Shown piece by piece: positions 8,242 to 17,750 of a DNA stretch of 64,000 bases. The translations under genes and the position numbers were made by a program. Every line of letters starts with the position of its first letter. Position 1 is the stretch's first letter. Under the pieces are notes generated by a model. The model was not told the DNA's origin, searched no databases, and saw nothing but the letters and a program-made list of their open reading frames with translations. Where the stretch lies: positions 2,480,001 to 2,544,000 of the forward strand of contig NZ_CP092497.1 of NCBI RefSeq assembly GCF_022479115.1, given 5' to 3'. Origin of the DNA: Amycolatopsis sp. EV170708-02-1. Its GTDB lineage: Bacteria > Actinomycetota > Actinomycetes > Mycobacteriales > Pseudonocardiaceae.

Positions 8242-8969
8242 ACGCCTCTCGCCCGGTCCGCGAGGGCCCTCGCGAGCGCGGCGACCTCGGCCGAGAGCCC
8301 GGTCCAGTCATCGGAAGCCGCGCCGAGGTAACCCGCTCGCGCGCGCTCCAGCAGCGCACCGCCGCCGACCATCGCCGCCGCGGCGTCCTTCGAGACGATC
8401 CGGCCCGTTTCGACGGTCGCGACGATGCGCGCGAGCGTGAGCAGGACGTTGCGTTCGTCGCCTTCGATCTCGGCTAGGAGGCCCGGGATGACACCGAGTG
8501 CCGCATCACGGAGCAGATCCGGCGGCACCGGGTCGAGCACCTCCGCGAGCGCGGGGCCGAGCAGGACCCGGTGCGCCGCATGGGCCGTGGCCGCGAGGAT
8601 CACGACATCGGGATCGTCCACGGGCCCGGGAAGACAGCCCTCGACGAACTCTTCCCGAAGCCATTCCCCGCATTGGAAGTCCCGACGAGCCGGTGGACCC
8701 CCGGCCACGATCCCGGTCAGCTCGATCGGACGCCGGTCCACGGCGTCGGGAAAGCGGCCGGCGTGACCACGCCAGCCGGAAAGCCGCAGCAGCAGCGACA
8801 CCAGGGCTGCGCGTTCTTCTTCTGCCAGCGACCGGCGGGTGACCAGCAGTAGGTCGACGTCACTGTCCGGTTTGAGCCCGCCCGCCGCGGCGGAACCGTA
8901 GAGGTACAGCCCGAGGACGCCGCCGGGATCCTCACGGTCGAGATGGCCCAGCAGGGGCTCGATGCGCAT
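8238..8969 (-). CDS. AadA-like aminoglycoside nucleotidyltransferase
   Basis: A 243-residue protein with the nucleotidyltransferase motif YGSAAAGGLKPDSDVDLLLV near residues 23-42. This closely resembles the ANT(3'')/ANT(9) signature, and a C-terminal helical domain like that of AadA follows. The family adenylylates streptomycin or spectinomycin hydroxyls; whether this protein confers resistance is not shown by sequence. It ends within the -35 region of the neighbouring hydrolase promoter, so transcription through it could affect that gene. Confidence 0.8.
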   Translation of the reverse strand: MRIEPLLGHLDREDPGGVLGLYLYGSAAAGGLKPDSDVDLLLVTRRSLAEEERAALVSLLLRLSGWRGHAGRFPDAVDRRPIELTGIVAGGPPARRDFQCGEWLREEFVEGCLPGPVDDPDVVILAATAHAAHRVLLGPALAEVLDPVPPDLLRDAALGVIPGLLAEIEGDERNVLLTLARIVATVETGRIVSKDAAAAMVGGGALLERARAGYLGAASDDWTGLSAEVAALARALADRARGV

Positions 8970-8986
8970 GCCTCAACGATCACCCA

Positions 8987-9889
8987 CTACGCAAGGTGTT
9001 TCCGTGCCCAGCCGGCGAAGCCGGTGAGCGGCAGGCCGAGGTCCCGCGCGAATTCCGGACGCCCCGGCTGGCCGATCACGTTCAGCCACTCGTGCGAGGC
9101 ACCCATCGGCGGCATCCCGGCGGCGACCGCCTGCTCGACGGTCATGTCCGGGGCGGTCAGCCTCGTCCCCAGCACATCGGACAGGACGTCGGCGATCTCG
9201 GCCATGGTCAGGAAGTCGCTCGCGAGCTCGAGTTCGACGCCGGTGAACCGCTCCGGTTCGGCGATGGCCGCGGCGGCGGCGGTACCGATGTCGTCGACGG
9301 CGGCCAGCGAAAGGGACGTCGAGGGCTTGATGACGCTCACCAGGCCGCCGTCCACCCCGCGCGGGAACAGGAATTTCATGTCGGGCAGGAAGTTCTCCAT
9401 GAAGAAGCCCGGCTTGAGCAGTGTCCACCGCGGGAAGCCCGCCTCCCGGAGGTGGTCCTGGATCGCCGCCTTGGCACCCAGCGTCGGCTCCATCGAGGAC
9501 CAGCGGCCTTCGGCCCATCCGTCCGCCTCGACATGTTGCCCGGCCCCGGAGACGGAAGTGTGCACGAACTGAGGCACCCCGGCCGCCTTCGCGCCCTCGA
9601 TGAGGTTGACGCCTTGAGTCACCTCGCCGGCGAAATCGAAGCCGTCCTCGTTCACCGCCGGCATCTGCACCGAGAACACGGCGCGAGCCCCCTTGGCCGC
9701 GCGGATCACGGAGTCGACGTCGTGAAGATCGCCGACGACGAGTTCGGCGCCGAGCGCTTCGACGGCCTTCGCCTTGGCCGGGTCGCGTACGAGCGCTCGG
9801 ACGGGGACGCCCGCCGCGAGCAGGGCGCGGGCGGTCGCCCCGCCCTGCCTGCCGGTGGCGCCGGTGACCAGAACAGGTGCTGCGGACAT
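8987..9889 (-). CDS. NmrA-family NAD(P)-binding protein
   Basis: A 300-residue atypical short-chain dehydrogenase of the NmrA/HSCARG-like family. The dinucleotide motif VTGATGRQGGATARAL at residues 8-23 is present and no catalytic YxxxK is obvious. Such proteins act as redox sensors or reductases on NAD(P)H. It is divergent from a TetR gene with two GC-rich operators in the spacer, so it is likely repressed by that TetR. The ATG at 9889 has AAGGAGT upstream. Confidence 0.87.
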   Translation of the reverse strand: MSAAPVLVTGATGRQGGATARALLAAGVPVRALVRDPAKAKAVEALGAELVVGDLHDVDSVIRAAKGARAVFSVQMPAVNEDGFDFAGEVTQGVNLIEGAKAAGVPQFVHTSVSGAGQHVEADGWAEGRWSSMEPTLGAKAAIQDHLREAGFPRWTLLKPGFFMENFLPDMKFLFPRGVDGGLVSVIKPSTSLSLAAVDDIGTAAAAAIAEPERFTGVELELASDFLTMAEIADVLSDVLGTRLTAPDMTVEQAVAAGMPPMGASHEWLNVIGQPGRPEFARDLGLPLTGFAGWARKHLA

Positions 9890-9909
9890 GATGACTCCTT
9901 CGGTCAGCT

Positions 9910-9961
9910 AAGTGGCGGGGCCCGCCACTTATCGTCCGCTACAATATGGCGGGCCCCGCCA
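9910..9961. promoter_or_regulatory. paired TetR operators in a divergent promoter
   Basis: Operator 1 has 10-bp arms AAGTGGCGGG (9910-9919) and CCCGCCACTT (9921-9930). Operator 2 has arms TGGCGGG (9947-9953) and CCCGCCA (9955-9961). TACAAT at 9940-9945 is a likely -10 between them. The arrangement suits autorepression by the TetR and control of the NmrA gene. Confidence 0.75.
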
Positions 9962-9986
9962 CTTACGCAAACACCGAGGTGAAGCC

Positions 9987-10541
9987 ATGTCCGACGGTCA
10001 GCGCGCCGACGCACGGCGGAACTACGCGCGTATCCTCGCGGTGGCCGAGGAAGAGGTCGCGGCCCACGGCTCCGGCGCCTCGCTGGAACAGATCGCCCGC
10101 ACCGCCAACGTCGGCTCGGCGACCGTCCGCCGCCACTTCCCCACCCGCCGGGCGCTGCTCGAGGCGGTCTCCGCGAACCGGATCGCCGCGTTGTGTGCCC
10201 GCGCCGCCGAACTGACCGGCGAGGACGACAGCCGGAAAGCGCTCCTGACCTGGCTCGACGAGGTCGTCGTCTACTGCGTCTCCGCCCGTGGCCTGGCGGC
10301 CGCGCTGTCGTACGACGGGCCCACGCACGAGAACTCCTGTTCCAACGCCATCGAGGACGCCGGGGAACCTCTCCTGCGGCGGGCCGCACAGGACGGCGCG
10401 GTGTCCCCGGAGGTCACCGTCGCCGACCTGATCACGCTGATCGTCGGCATCGTCCTGGCCACCGAGCACCACCCGGATCCGGCAGCCCGGGCGGACCGGC
10501 TGTTCCGGCTGGCCGTGGCGGGGCTGAGCCTCCGGACGTGA
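9987..10541 (+). CDS. TetR-family transcriptional regulator
   Basis: A 184-residue TetR regulator. The N-terminal HTH (residues 10-55) includes LEQIARTANVGSATVRRHFP, followed by a C-terminal ligand-binding helical domain. The ATG at 9987 is preferred to an upstream in-frame codon that would lie inside the operators; GAGGTGAAG precedes it. It is divergent from the NmrA gene. The inducer is unknown. Confidence 0.92.
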   Translation: MSDGQRADARRNYARILAVAEEEVAAHGSGASLEQIARTANVGSATVRRHFPTRRALLEAVSANRIAALCARAAELTGEDDSRKALLTWLDEVVVYCVSARGLAAALSYDGPTHENSCSNAIEDAGEPLLRRAAQDGAVSPEVTVADLITLIVGIVLATEHHPDPAARADRLFRLAVAGLSLRT

Positions 10542-10544
10542 AAA

Positions 10545-10572
10545 GGGCCGGAGTGGTCGCCCACTCCGGCCC
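10545..10572. terminator. bidirectional terminator hairpin
   Basis: GGGCCGGAGTGG (10545-10556) pairs exactly with 10561-10572 across a 4-nt loop. It lies between the convergent TetR gene and the glucanase gene. Confidence 0.8.
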
Positions 10573-10586
10573 GGCACGGATTCCGC

Positions 10587-13500
10587 CTACCGGGTGCCGC
10601 GGCGGCCCGATGAGACCACCGCCGGCACCGGAGCACCGTTGATCACGAACTGCGACCCCGGCTCACGGACGATGTCGCCGTTCGCGGAGTTGCTGATCGC
10701 CACGTTCGTCAAGGTCGCGCTGCCACGGGCGCCGCTCATCGCGAGGATGCCCGCGCCGTTGTTCGACTTGTCGATCTTGACGTTGGTGAGGGCCGCGGTC
10801 ACGACGCCGCCGCCCGTCTTGAACTGGACACCGTCGTAGGTCGAGTCGTGGATCTCCGTGTCCCGCAGCACGACCCCGGGGATGTCCTTGCCCTGCGCGA
10901 AGAACGTGATCGCGCCGAACTCCTGCTGTTCGCCCCAGAACACGCCGCCGCAGCGGTACAGGGCGTTGTTCGCGATGAGGGTCTCCCCGGAGAACGGCAG
11001 CGGATCGTGATCCGTCGCCAGCATGATGCCCGGGTAGTTCATCGTGTCGTGGACGATGTTGTTCTCGATCTTGTTGCCGTAGCCGCCGTAGACCGCGATC
11101 CCGTTGGCACGCCACGGAAGCTGGATCGTGTTGTTGGCGAACACGTTGTCGTGCGCGATGTCCTGTGAAGGGTCCTTCACGTACTGGTTCGCCCACACCG
11201 CGAGCGAGTCGTCACCGGTGGTGCGGAAGGACGAGTTGAACACCTTCGAGTTCCGTGTGCCGTTGGTGAAGTTGATGCCGTCGGCATAGGTATTCCGGAT
11301 CCTCATGCCGCTGAACTCGAGGCCGTCGCCCGGACCCCAGAGCGCCGGGACGTTGCTGTAGTCCCGGCCGACCCACGCGCCGACGTTGGCGTGCTCGATC
11401 CACACGTTCGTGATCTTCGTGCCGGTGCCGAACCGGCCGTTGAGCCCGACGCCGCCTTCCGCGCCGCCGTCCCCGCCCCGGATCCGGCCGGAGCCGAAGA
11501 TGGCGATGTCGGAGATCTGCGTGTTCTTGTCGATGTCGAAGCCGAAGTTGCCCTCGTGCGGATGGTTGATACCGCCCGCGTTCTGCGGCTCGATCAGCGA
11601 GTACAGCTGCGAATGCCACATGCCGGCGCCCCGGATCGTCACGTTGGAGATGCCGACCTGGTTGTACTGGCCGCCGCCGTTGGGCACGTTCGGGTCGTCG
11701 GTCAGGATCTTCTTCTCCTGCCGCCACTGCCCCGCCGGGATCCAGACACAGGCGATCACACCGTTCTGGTCGTCGGTCACCGCGCGCTGGATCGCGGCCG
11801 AGTCGTCGTTCCCGTCATTCGGCACCGCGCCGTACTCCGTGATCGACGTGCAGTTCGCGGGTTTCTCCGCCGCCGGGGCGACCTGCTCCAGATCGATGAG
11901 ATCCACGATGTAGAACGCCGCATTGTCACCACTGTCCCGCTGCAGCTTGAACTTCGTGCCCGGCGGATACGACCGGGACAGCAGCGCGTGCGACTCGTCG
12001 AACAGCCGCCGCGCGTTGGCCTGCGGGGTGTTGGTCAGGCCTTCGGGGTCGTCGGTGCTGCCGTAGAGCCAGCTGTGCTTCGACGACAGCGTCAGCTTCT
12101 GCGCGAACGTCCCGTTGACGTAGAGGCTGATGGTCGCGTCCTGCCCGCCACCGCCGGGGGCGTCCGGGATGGAGTTGCGCACGACGATCGAGTTCGCCTC
12201 GTTCGCCGAGGTGAACTCCACGTACTGGCCCTGATTCGCCAGCCGCACGGATTTGCGGCCGGAGGACTCGGTCGCGAAGTTCGTGTGGCCGAAGGTGCGC
12301 AACGGGTCGGCCTCCAGCAGTTGCCCTTGGTACTGCGCGGCTTCCGCCTCGTACTCGACGTACGGGACGGCCGCGCCGCGACCGACGACGATCGCCCGCG
12401 AGAGGCTGTTGTTGGACTCGTTGGTCTCCGTGACCACCCCGGTCGCGTCGGCCGTCGCGGTCAGGGTCGCGCCACCGTCGGCGGCGGTCCAGGTGCCCGA
12501 AATCGCGACGTTCGCGGTGGCCCCCGCCGCGATCGCCCCGGTGGCACCGGTCAGTGTGGTGCCGCCGACGGCCAGCCGCGTCACCGAAGCGTCCGCGCCG
12601 CTTGTACCGCGGTTGTGCACCGCGACGGTGAAGGACACCGCCGCACCGGCCGCCGGATTGGGCGGGGTCGACGTGATGCCGGTGACCTCGAGGTCCGGCC
12701 CCGGCGCCTGCGCGACGACCAGCGGGGTCGGCGAGGTGTAGGTGTTGTTGGTTTCGTTCTGCTCGGCCACCGTGCCCGCCGGATCCGCGGTCGCGGCCAC
12801 GGTGTACGTGCCCTGTGGACGCGTTCCCGCGTCGACGGTCACCGTCGTGGACGCGCCGGCGGCGAGTGCCCCGACCGCCGCTTCGCCGACAACGGTGCCG
12901 CCGAGGCTGACGTTCACGGTCGTGGCCGCCGCGTTCGCGGTGCCGGTGTTCTTCACCGTCGCCGAGACGGCGAGCTTGCTGGTCTCGGTCGGATTCGACG
13001 GCGTCCACGCCGTGCCGGTGACGACGAGGTCCGGATTCGGCGCGGGAGTGCCGATCACCTGGAATTCCGCGACCTGCCCGCCGGGAGCGCCGGAGTTGGC
13101 GAAGAACTGCAGGCGTACGTCCGAAGCGCGTCCGCTGACCGACACGACCACCGAGTTCTGGTTGGTGGCCGGGTCGAAGCGGTGGTCGGCACGCGCGGAA
13201 AGCGACGTGAACGCGGTGGCGCCCTGCGCGCGGCCGAGGATCTCGAAGTTCTGCGTCCGCGCACCCCAGATCGCGTCCGGGTTGAGCTTCACCACGACCG
13301 AGTCGACCTCCGCGTCGACCCCGAGTTTCACCGTCAGCGAGTTCGGATAGCCCGCGGCGGACTCCCAGTACGTGGCGGTGTTGTTGTCGTTGGCGTTGGC
13401 GGGGACGAACGAGTGGACCGCCGAGGTGGCCTCGATCGGTTTGCCCGCCGCCAGGTTCGCGCCCGCGCTCGTCCCGGAGCGTACGACGTGGTTGCTGTCG

Positions 13501-14282
13501 CCGGACTCGTTGCCCGCCGCGTCCTTGGCGCGCACGAAGTACTCGACCCGTGTCCCCACGGGCCGGGTTTCGGTGAACGTGGTGCCGGTGATCGTCGTGA
13601 CCGGCGTGCCGTCGCGATAGACGGTGTACCCGGTGACCCCGACGTTGTCCACCGAGGGCGACCAGGTCAGCCGGATCTGGCCGGCGGCGGGCTCGGTCAG
13701 CGCGAGATTCGCGGGCGCGCTGGGCGCCTGGGTGTCACCGGTGTCCGGTCCGTACAGCTCGAATTCCGACAGCTGCGCGGCGGGCCACCGCGTGTTCGCG
13801 GTGATCTGCAGCCGCACGTAGCGGGCCGACGCGGTCATCGGGATCGTGACGGTGTTGACGCCGGGCGCGAACGCGTAGCCGGTCGGCGCGGCGAGGTCGG
13901 TGAACGCGGTGCCGTCGGTGCTTCCGCGCACGGCCAGCGTCTGGGTGCGGGATTCCCAGCCGGACGGCAGTTTCAGCACGATCCGCGACAGGGATTTGGC
14001 CGACCCGAGGTCGGCCTGGATCCACTGCGGGAACGCGTTGTTGGCGGATTCCCAGTAGCTCTCCCGATTTCCGTCGACGGCGTTCGCGACGGGGTAGCCG
14101 GGCAGCGCGCTGCTCGCCGACACCGTGCGCGTCAACGGCACCTCGGCGAGCGCCGCCGGGCCGGGTGGGGCGGCGGGGTCCGGTGGTGGCCCGCTCGCGG
14201 CGGAGGCGAAGGAGAGTCCGGCGACGGAAAGCCCCGTGACCAGGAGACCGGCGACGATCCGGGACAGGCGCATACGTGTCAT
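10587..14282 (-). CDS. multidomain secreted alpha-1,3-glucanase, GH87-like
   Basis: A 1,231-residue secreted enzyme. The layout is a signal peptide (1-31), a discoidin-type F5/8C domain (about 50-175), fibronectin III (about 180-265), a second discoidin domain (about 275-415), two CARDB-like repeats (about 420-640), a jelly-roll/CBM6-like domain starting EYEAEAAQYQGQ (about 645-810), and a parallel beta-helix catalytic module to the C-terminus. Asp1001, Asp1024 and Asp1025 have the same 23/24-residue spacing I recall for the catalytic aspartates of Paenibacillus GH87 alpha-1,3-glucanases. Predicted role: endo-hydrolysis of fungal or bacterial alpha-1,3-glucan. The ATG at 14282 fits the signal peptide; an ATG three codons later is possible. 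Confidence 0.8.
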   Translation of the reverse strand: MTRMRLSRIVAGLLVTGLSVAGLSFASAASGPPPDPAAPPGPAALAEVPLTRTVSASSALPGYPVANAVDGNRESYWESANNAFPQWIQADLGSAKSLSRIVLKLPSGWESRTQTLAVRGSTDGTAFTDLAAPTGYAFAPGVNTVTIPMTASARYVRLQITANTRWPAAQLSEFELYGPDTGDTQAPSAPANLALTEPAAGQIRLTWSPSVDNVGVTGYTVYRDGTPVTTITGTTFTETRPVGTRVEYFVRAKDAAGNESGDSNHVVRSGTSAGANLAAGKPIEATSAVHSFVPANANDNNTATYWESAAGYPNSLTVKLGVDAEVDSVVVKLNPDAIWGARTQNFEILGRAQGATAFTSLSARADHRFDPATNQNSVVVSVSGRASDVRLQFFANSGAPGGQVAEFQVIGTPAPNPDLVVTGTAWTPSNPTETSKLAVSATVKNTGTANAAATTVNVSLGGTVVGEAAVGALAAGASTTVTVDAGTRPQGTYTVAATADPAGTVAEQNETNNTYTSPTPLVVAQAPGPDLEVTGITSTPPNPAAGAAVSFTVAVHNRGTSGADASVTRLAVGGTTLTGATGAIAAGATANVAISGTWTAADGGATLTATADATGVVTETNESNNSLSRAIVVGRGAAVPYVEYEAEAAQYQGQLLEADPLRTFGHTNFATESSGRKSVRLANQGQYVEFTSANEANSIVVRNSIPDAPGGGGQDATISLYVNGTFAQKLTLSSKHSWLYGSTDDPEGLTNTPQANARRLFDESHALLSRSYPPGTKFKLQRDSGDNAAFYIVDLIDLEQVAPAAEKPANCTSITEYGAVPNDGNDDSAAIQRAVTDDQNGVIACVWIPAGQWRQEKKILTDDPNVPNGGGQYNQVGISNVTIRGAGMWHSQLYSLIEPQNAGGINHPHEGNFGFDIDKNTQISDIAIFGSGRIRGGDGGAEGGVGLNGRFGTGTKITNVWIEHANVGAWVGRDYSNVPALWGPGDGLEFSGMRIRNTYADGINFTNGTRNSKVFNSSFRTTGDDSLAVWANQYVKDPSQDIAHDNVFANNTIQLPWRANGIAVYGGYGNKIENNIVHDTMNYPGIMLATDHDPLPFSGETLIANNALYRCGGVFWGEQQEFGAITFFAQGKDIPGVVLRDTEIHDSTYDGVQFKTGGGVVTAALTNVKIDKSNNGAGILAMSGARGSATLTNVAISNSANGDIVREPGSQFVINGAPVPAVVSSGRRGTR

Positions 14283-14550
14283 GGCGTCTTCTCTTCTTTG
14301 AGACGGCGGGGAGGGAGCCAGAGCCGTACGAGCATGCAACAACCCGGAGACGAAATGCAAGAAGTTGACTTCTTTCCGAAAATTTGCGACAGCCAGCTGT
14401 CAGCCGGATTACGCCTCGGGCAGCGGCACGCTTGTTCTCCCAACCCCGCTTCTCTTCCGCGCGACAAGGGAAGGAGCGATTACATATTCCGCAGTTCTGG
14501 TGCACAGCTGTACACTCAACGCAGGCGAGCCGCGTGGAGGTCGAACCCTG

Positions 14551-14907
14551 ATGGACGTGACGAAAACCTTGAGGTCAGCACTCACCGGGACGACGACCGA
14601 GTCGAGGTCCGCCGTCCGGGAGCTGCGACGGGAGACCGAAGACCTCGTGGCGCGCCGTGCGGGCCGGACGGCGAACCGGCTGACCGAACTGGGCGAGCGG
14701 CTCGCCGATCTGGTGCTGGTCTCGGGGAGCAGGCTCGCGACCCTCGCCGATCGGCACAGCAAGCCCGCGGGCGAGGGCGTGCGCCGGGAAGCGGGCCGGA
14801 TCGGCGAATCGGTGGAGCGGTTGTCCGTGACGCTTTCGGACCGGGCCATCCTTCTCGCCGAAGAACTGCTCGACCCGCGACCTCCCAGGAAACGCCGGCG
14901 TCGATAG
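14551..14907 (+). CDS. small charged helical hypothetical protein
   Basis: A 118-residue protein, almost entirely amphipathic helix with dense Arg/Glu, ending in PPRKRRRR. It may form a coiled coil and bind nucleic acid or membranes. The ATG at 14551 has GGAGG about 9 bp upstream. No family is recognised. It lies alone between the glucanase and a protease. Confidence 0.6.
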   Translation: MDVTKTLRSALTGTTTESRSAVRELRRETEDLVARRAGRTANRLTELGERLADLVLVSGSRLATLADRHSKPAGEGVRREAGRIGESVERLSVTLSDRAILLAEELLDPRPPRKRRRR

Positions 14908-15222
14908 GCGATCGGCCACGGTTCGTACCGATGTCGCCGGGTGGGCAGGCGGATGGGACCACCAACGGCCAGAACCCGCGTAGGTACCAAAGTGGCACAT
15001 CGGTGCCACCGGCACTCAGATGCCGAAAGCGCGGGTCCCCTGCCGCCCGGCGCCGCCTTCTCCCGTCTTTAGTCGCTATCAACCGCCGTATCCGCTTGCC
15101 TAGCATGGGAAAACCGGTATCGGATCCGGCCGGGCGATCCCTGGTGATCCGCCGTGGCCGTAAACGGGTGACCCGTCGCTTTCCCGTTCCTTTCCCTGAT
15201 TCCCCTGCATTGGAAGGCACCC
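14908..15222. other. intergenic stretch with one small hairpin
   Basis: About 315 bp without a gene. A perfect 7-bp hairpin, GTGGCAC (14992-14998) with GTGCCAC (15003-15009) and loop ATCG, may be an operator or a weak terminator. Nothing else was noted. Confidence 0.5.
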
Positions 15223-15876
15223 ATGCGCATCCGAGGTCTCCTCACCGCCCTGCTGTGCGCGGCCGGGCTCACGACGGTCGCGCCCGCCGCCGACGCGGCC
15301 CCCATCATCGACGGCGAATACGCCCAGTCCGGCCCGTGGGCGGCCATGATCGAACAGAACGGCGAGCAGTGGTGCTCCGGTTCGATCATCAGCGCCCGCT
15401 GGGTGCTCACCGCCCAGCACTGCATCGACGAACCCGGGGCCGAATACTCCGTCCGGGTGGGCGACGTCGACCACCAGGCCGGCACGTACGCCGCGGTGGC
15501 CGACATCTACACCCCGTCCAGCGGCGCCGACATCGCACTGTTGCAACTGGACCGCTCGGTGACCACGACGTACGCGTCCCTCGGCACCTCCGTCGCCGTC
15601 GGCGACACCGAATACGTTTATGGCTGGGGCTACAACGAAGACGGCGATCTGCAGCGTTACCTCAAGGTCGCCCGGATGACGGTGACCAGTGTCGGGAGTG
15701 GACTGATCAAGGCCCGCCGGGGCAACGGGTTGACCAACGGCGGCGACTCGGGCGGGCCGGTCTTCGTCGACGGCAAGCAGGTCGGCGTGCACATCGCGGG
15801 CAACAAGGTGGACAGCTCGACGCACACCGCCATCTCGGCGAACCGCACCTGGATCCGGAACACCTCGGGGGTCTAG
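15223..15876 (+). CDS. secreted trypsin-like serine protease (S1)
   Basis: A 217-residue S1 peptidase with signal peptide (1-25, ending AADAAP) and mature N-terminus IIDGEYA, resembling an activation site. The catalytic triad is visible as TAQHC, GADIALLQL and GGDSGGPVF. Size matches a minimal secreted trypsin. It is followed 62 bp later by a LuxR-type regulator gene on the same strand, with a weak GC-rich hairpin between. Confidence 0.92.
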   Translation: MRIRGLLTALLCAAGLTTVAPAADAAPIIDGEYAQSGPWAAMIEQNGEQWCSGSIISARWVLTAQHCIDEPGAEYSVRVGDVDHQAGTYAAVADIYTPSSGADIALLQLDRSVTTTYASLGTSVAVGDTEYVYGWGYNEDGDLQRYLKVARMTVTSVGSGLIKARRGNGLTNGGDSGGPVFVDGKQVGVHIAGNKVDSSTHTAISANRTWIRNTSGV

Positions 15877-15938
15877 GTCCGAACCGGTCCGGGAGCGGTC
15901 GCGCCACCGCTCCCGGACCGCTGAGAGGCAGGTGGGAA

Positions 15939-16934
15939 GTGGCATCGACGACTCCGGACGGGCTCGGCCCGCAGCTGGGCAGACTGGGCCTCGGCGAGAC
16001 CGCCGCCCGGATCTACCGGCGGATGCTCGAAAGCGCGCCCGTCAAGGCCGAAGACCTGGCCTGGCGGGAGGACGACGCGGAGAACGTCGAGCTGGCGCTG
16101 AAGGAACTGGCCGACGCCGGCCTCGCGGTGTCGTCCGGAGTGGACGGACGCGAATACCTCCCGGCGAACCCCAGTGAAGCGCTCACCGCGTTGACCACGC
16201 GAAGACAGGCCGAACTGCACGACGCGCGGCTCGCGGTCCAGACCGCATACCGCGCCTTCAGGCGGGCTCATTCGGGGATGCCGAACGCGCAGGACCTGCT
16301 CGAAGTGGTCACCGGCGACGCCATCATCCCCCGGCTGCAGCATCTCGCGACCACGGTGCGGCATCAGGTGCGCCGTCTCGATTCCCCGCCCTACTTCACC
16401 GGCGGCCGCCGGAATCTCCTGGAGGAGGAGCAACTGCGGCGCGGGATCGGCTACCGCTGTGTCTACAGTGGAGCGTCGTTCGGCGATCCCGGCTATCTGG
16501 CCGCGAACATCCTGCCGTGCCTGCGAGCCGGCGAGCAGGCCCGGCTGCTGCCCGAACTCCCGGTGAAGCTGACGCTGTTCGACGACCGTGCGGCCACCAT
16601 CGCGCTGACCATTCGCGAGGCCGATCACAACCAGTCCATCGTCATCGTGCGCCCCTGCAGTCTTTTCTCCGCGCTGGAGGGACTGTTCGAGACGTCCTGG
16701 GCGGCCGCGCTCCCGATCGACCGGCGGGGCCGGACGTCCGGGCAGCCGATCCGGCCGGTCGAACGGGAACTGCTGCTCCTGCTCGCCGCCGGGCGCAAGG
16801 ACGACGAGATCGCCGCCGAGCTCGGCGTCAGCAGACGCACCCTGTTCCGCTATCTCGAGAACCTGATGGACCGCGCGGGCGTGTCCAGCCGGTTCCAGCT
16901 GGGAATCTTCGCCGCGCACAACGACTGGCTCTGA
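15939..16934 (+). CDS. LuxR-type regulator with TrmB-like N-terminus
   Basis: A 331-residue helix-turn-helix protein. The N-terminal 70 residues look like a TrmB-type winged helix, the middle is a phospholipase-D-like or sensor region found in related actinobacterial regulators, and the C-terminal LuxR HTH (about 265-325) contains DDEIAAELGVSRRTLFRYLE. The GTG start at 15939 follows GAGAGGCAGGTGGG. The frame stays open far upstream, but only this start has a ribosome site and a sensible N-terminus. Targets are unknown; the upstream protease is a candidate. Confidence 0.82.
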   Translation: MASTTPDGLGPQLGRLGLGETAARIYRRMLESAPVKAEDLAWREDDAENVELALKELADAGLAVSSGVDGREYLPANPSEALTALTTRRQAELHDARLAVQTAYRAFRRAHSGMPNAQDLLEVVTGDAIIPRLQHLATTVRHQVRRLDSPPYFTGGRRNLLEEEQLRRGIGYRCVYSGASFGDPGYLAANILPCLRAGEQARLLPELPVKLTLFDDRAATIALTIREADHNQSIVIVRPCSLFSALEGLFETSWAAALPIDRRGRTSGQPIRPVERELLLLLAAGRKDDEIAAELGVSRRTLFRYLENLMDRAGVSSRFQLGIFAAHNDWL

Positions 16935-17108
16935 GAACCGACCGGCCGACCATTGTCGGATCGCCTCGCTGACCACGGCCCGATTGCTCATGGTCGTTAT
17001 GAACGTGCTGGGTGCCGGGCGTTGGTGAGGTGTTGGCTCGGTCGCGGCACAACGGGGTACGGAGCGGGCGGCGGTACGCGTTCTCGCTGAAGGTGTGGTC
17101 GGACTTCA

Positions 17109-17750
17109 TCATCGGTCTGTCGCCCAAGAGCGGGCGCGCCAGTCAGTCAAGCCCTCATCGAGCCATTGCTCGACGACGCGCCGCCAAGGGTCGTCCGGAG
17201 CAGCGTGCTGCACGTCTTCCCAGTTCATCTGGGCGGTTTCGTCGTCGATGAAGAGCGCGTCAACGTACTCATCGAACGTATCCGCGACGGTGGCCAGGAC
17301 AGTGCGCTCCCTCAGCCCCGTCCACCGTGGCAGCCCCTGCACGAAGGCGACAAGTCGCCCGGTGTTCTCCGGGCCGAGATCGAGGAACAACGTGTCGTTG
17401 CCACCACTACCAGCAATCGGGAGCAGCCACTCCATCGAGATGTGTTCAGCCAGCCACCAGTCTTTTCTCCGCCGGCATTGGCCGAGGAGCGTGCTGTAGC
17501 CATACTCACCACGCTGGTCCCTGCCGACCTGGTACAGCTCGGTGAACCCGACGACCTCTCCAGCGTCGCCGGGAGGTACGCGGATGTCGTACTCCAACCG
17601 GCCACCGTTGGCCAGTCCGATGAAGGCTCGGTAATCGTCCGGAAGTCGGCCGATCTCGCCTTCAAGCGCTCGGAGTTCGTCAGGATGCACACCCGTGAAC
17701 GGGCCGAACATTACCCGCCCCCGGTATCGGCGCATCAACTTGTCATCCAT
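17109..17750 (-). CDS. SMI1/KNR4 (SUKH) family protein
   Basis: A 213-residue protein with the SUKH core: LRALEGEIGRLPDDYRAFI followed by NGG and, later, AGSGGNDTLFLDL. SUKH proteins are frequent immunity proteins against polymorphic toxins, but lone copies also occur. No toxin gene adjoins. Base composition is slightly less GC-rich than its neighbours, compatible with transfer. The ATG at 17750 was chosen; ATGs at residues 6 and 14 are alternatives. Confidence 0.75.
   Translation of the reverse strand: MDDKLMRRYRGRVMFGPFTGVHPDELRALEGEIGRLPDDYRAFIGLANGGRLEYDIRVPPGDAGEVVGFTELYQVGRDQRGEYGYSTLLGQCRRRKDWWLAEHISMEWLLPIAGSGGNDTLFLDLGPENTGRLVAFVQGLPRWTGLRERTVLATVADTFDEYVDALFIDDETAQMNWEDVQHAAPDDPWRRVVEQWLDEGLTDWRARSWATDR

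Noticed and set aside
11391..16934. A very long plus-strand open frame running opposite the glucanase gene and through the protease region
   Set aside because: It is an artefact of GC-rich third positions. Its translation is Arg/Gly/Ala low-complexity without domains, and only the last 996 bp (LuxR-type regulator) have a start, ribosome site and domain content.
16992..17108. Sequence next to the SUKH gene resembling a transposon scar
   Set aside because: No inverted or direct repeats and no transposase fragment could be identified.
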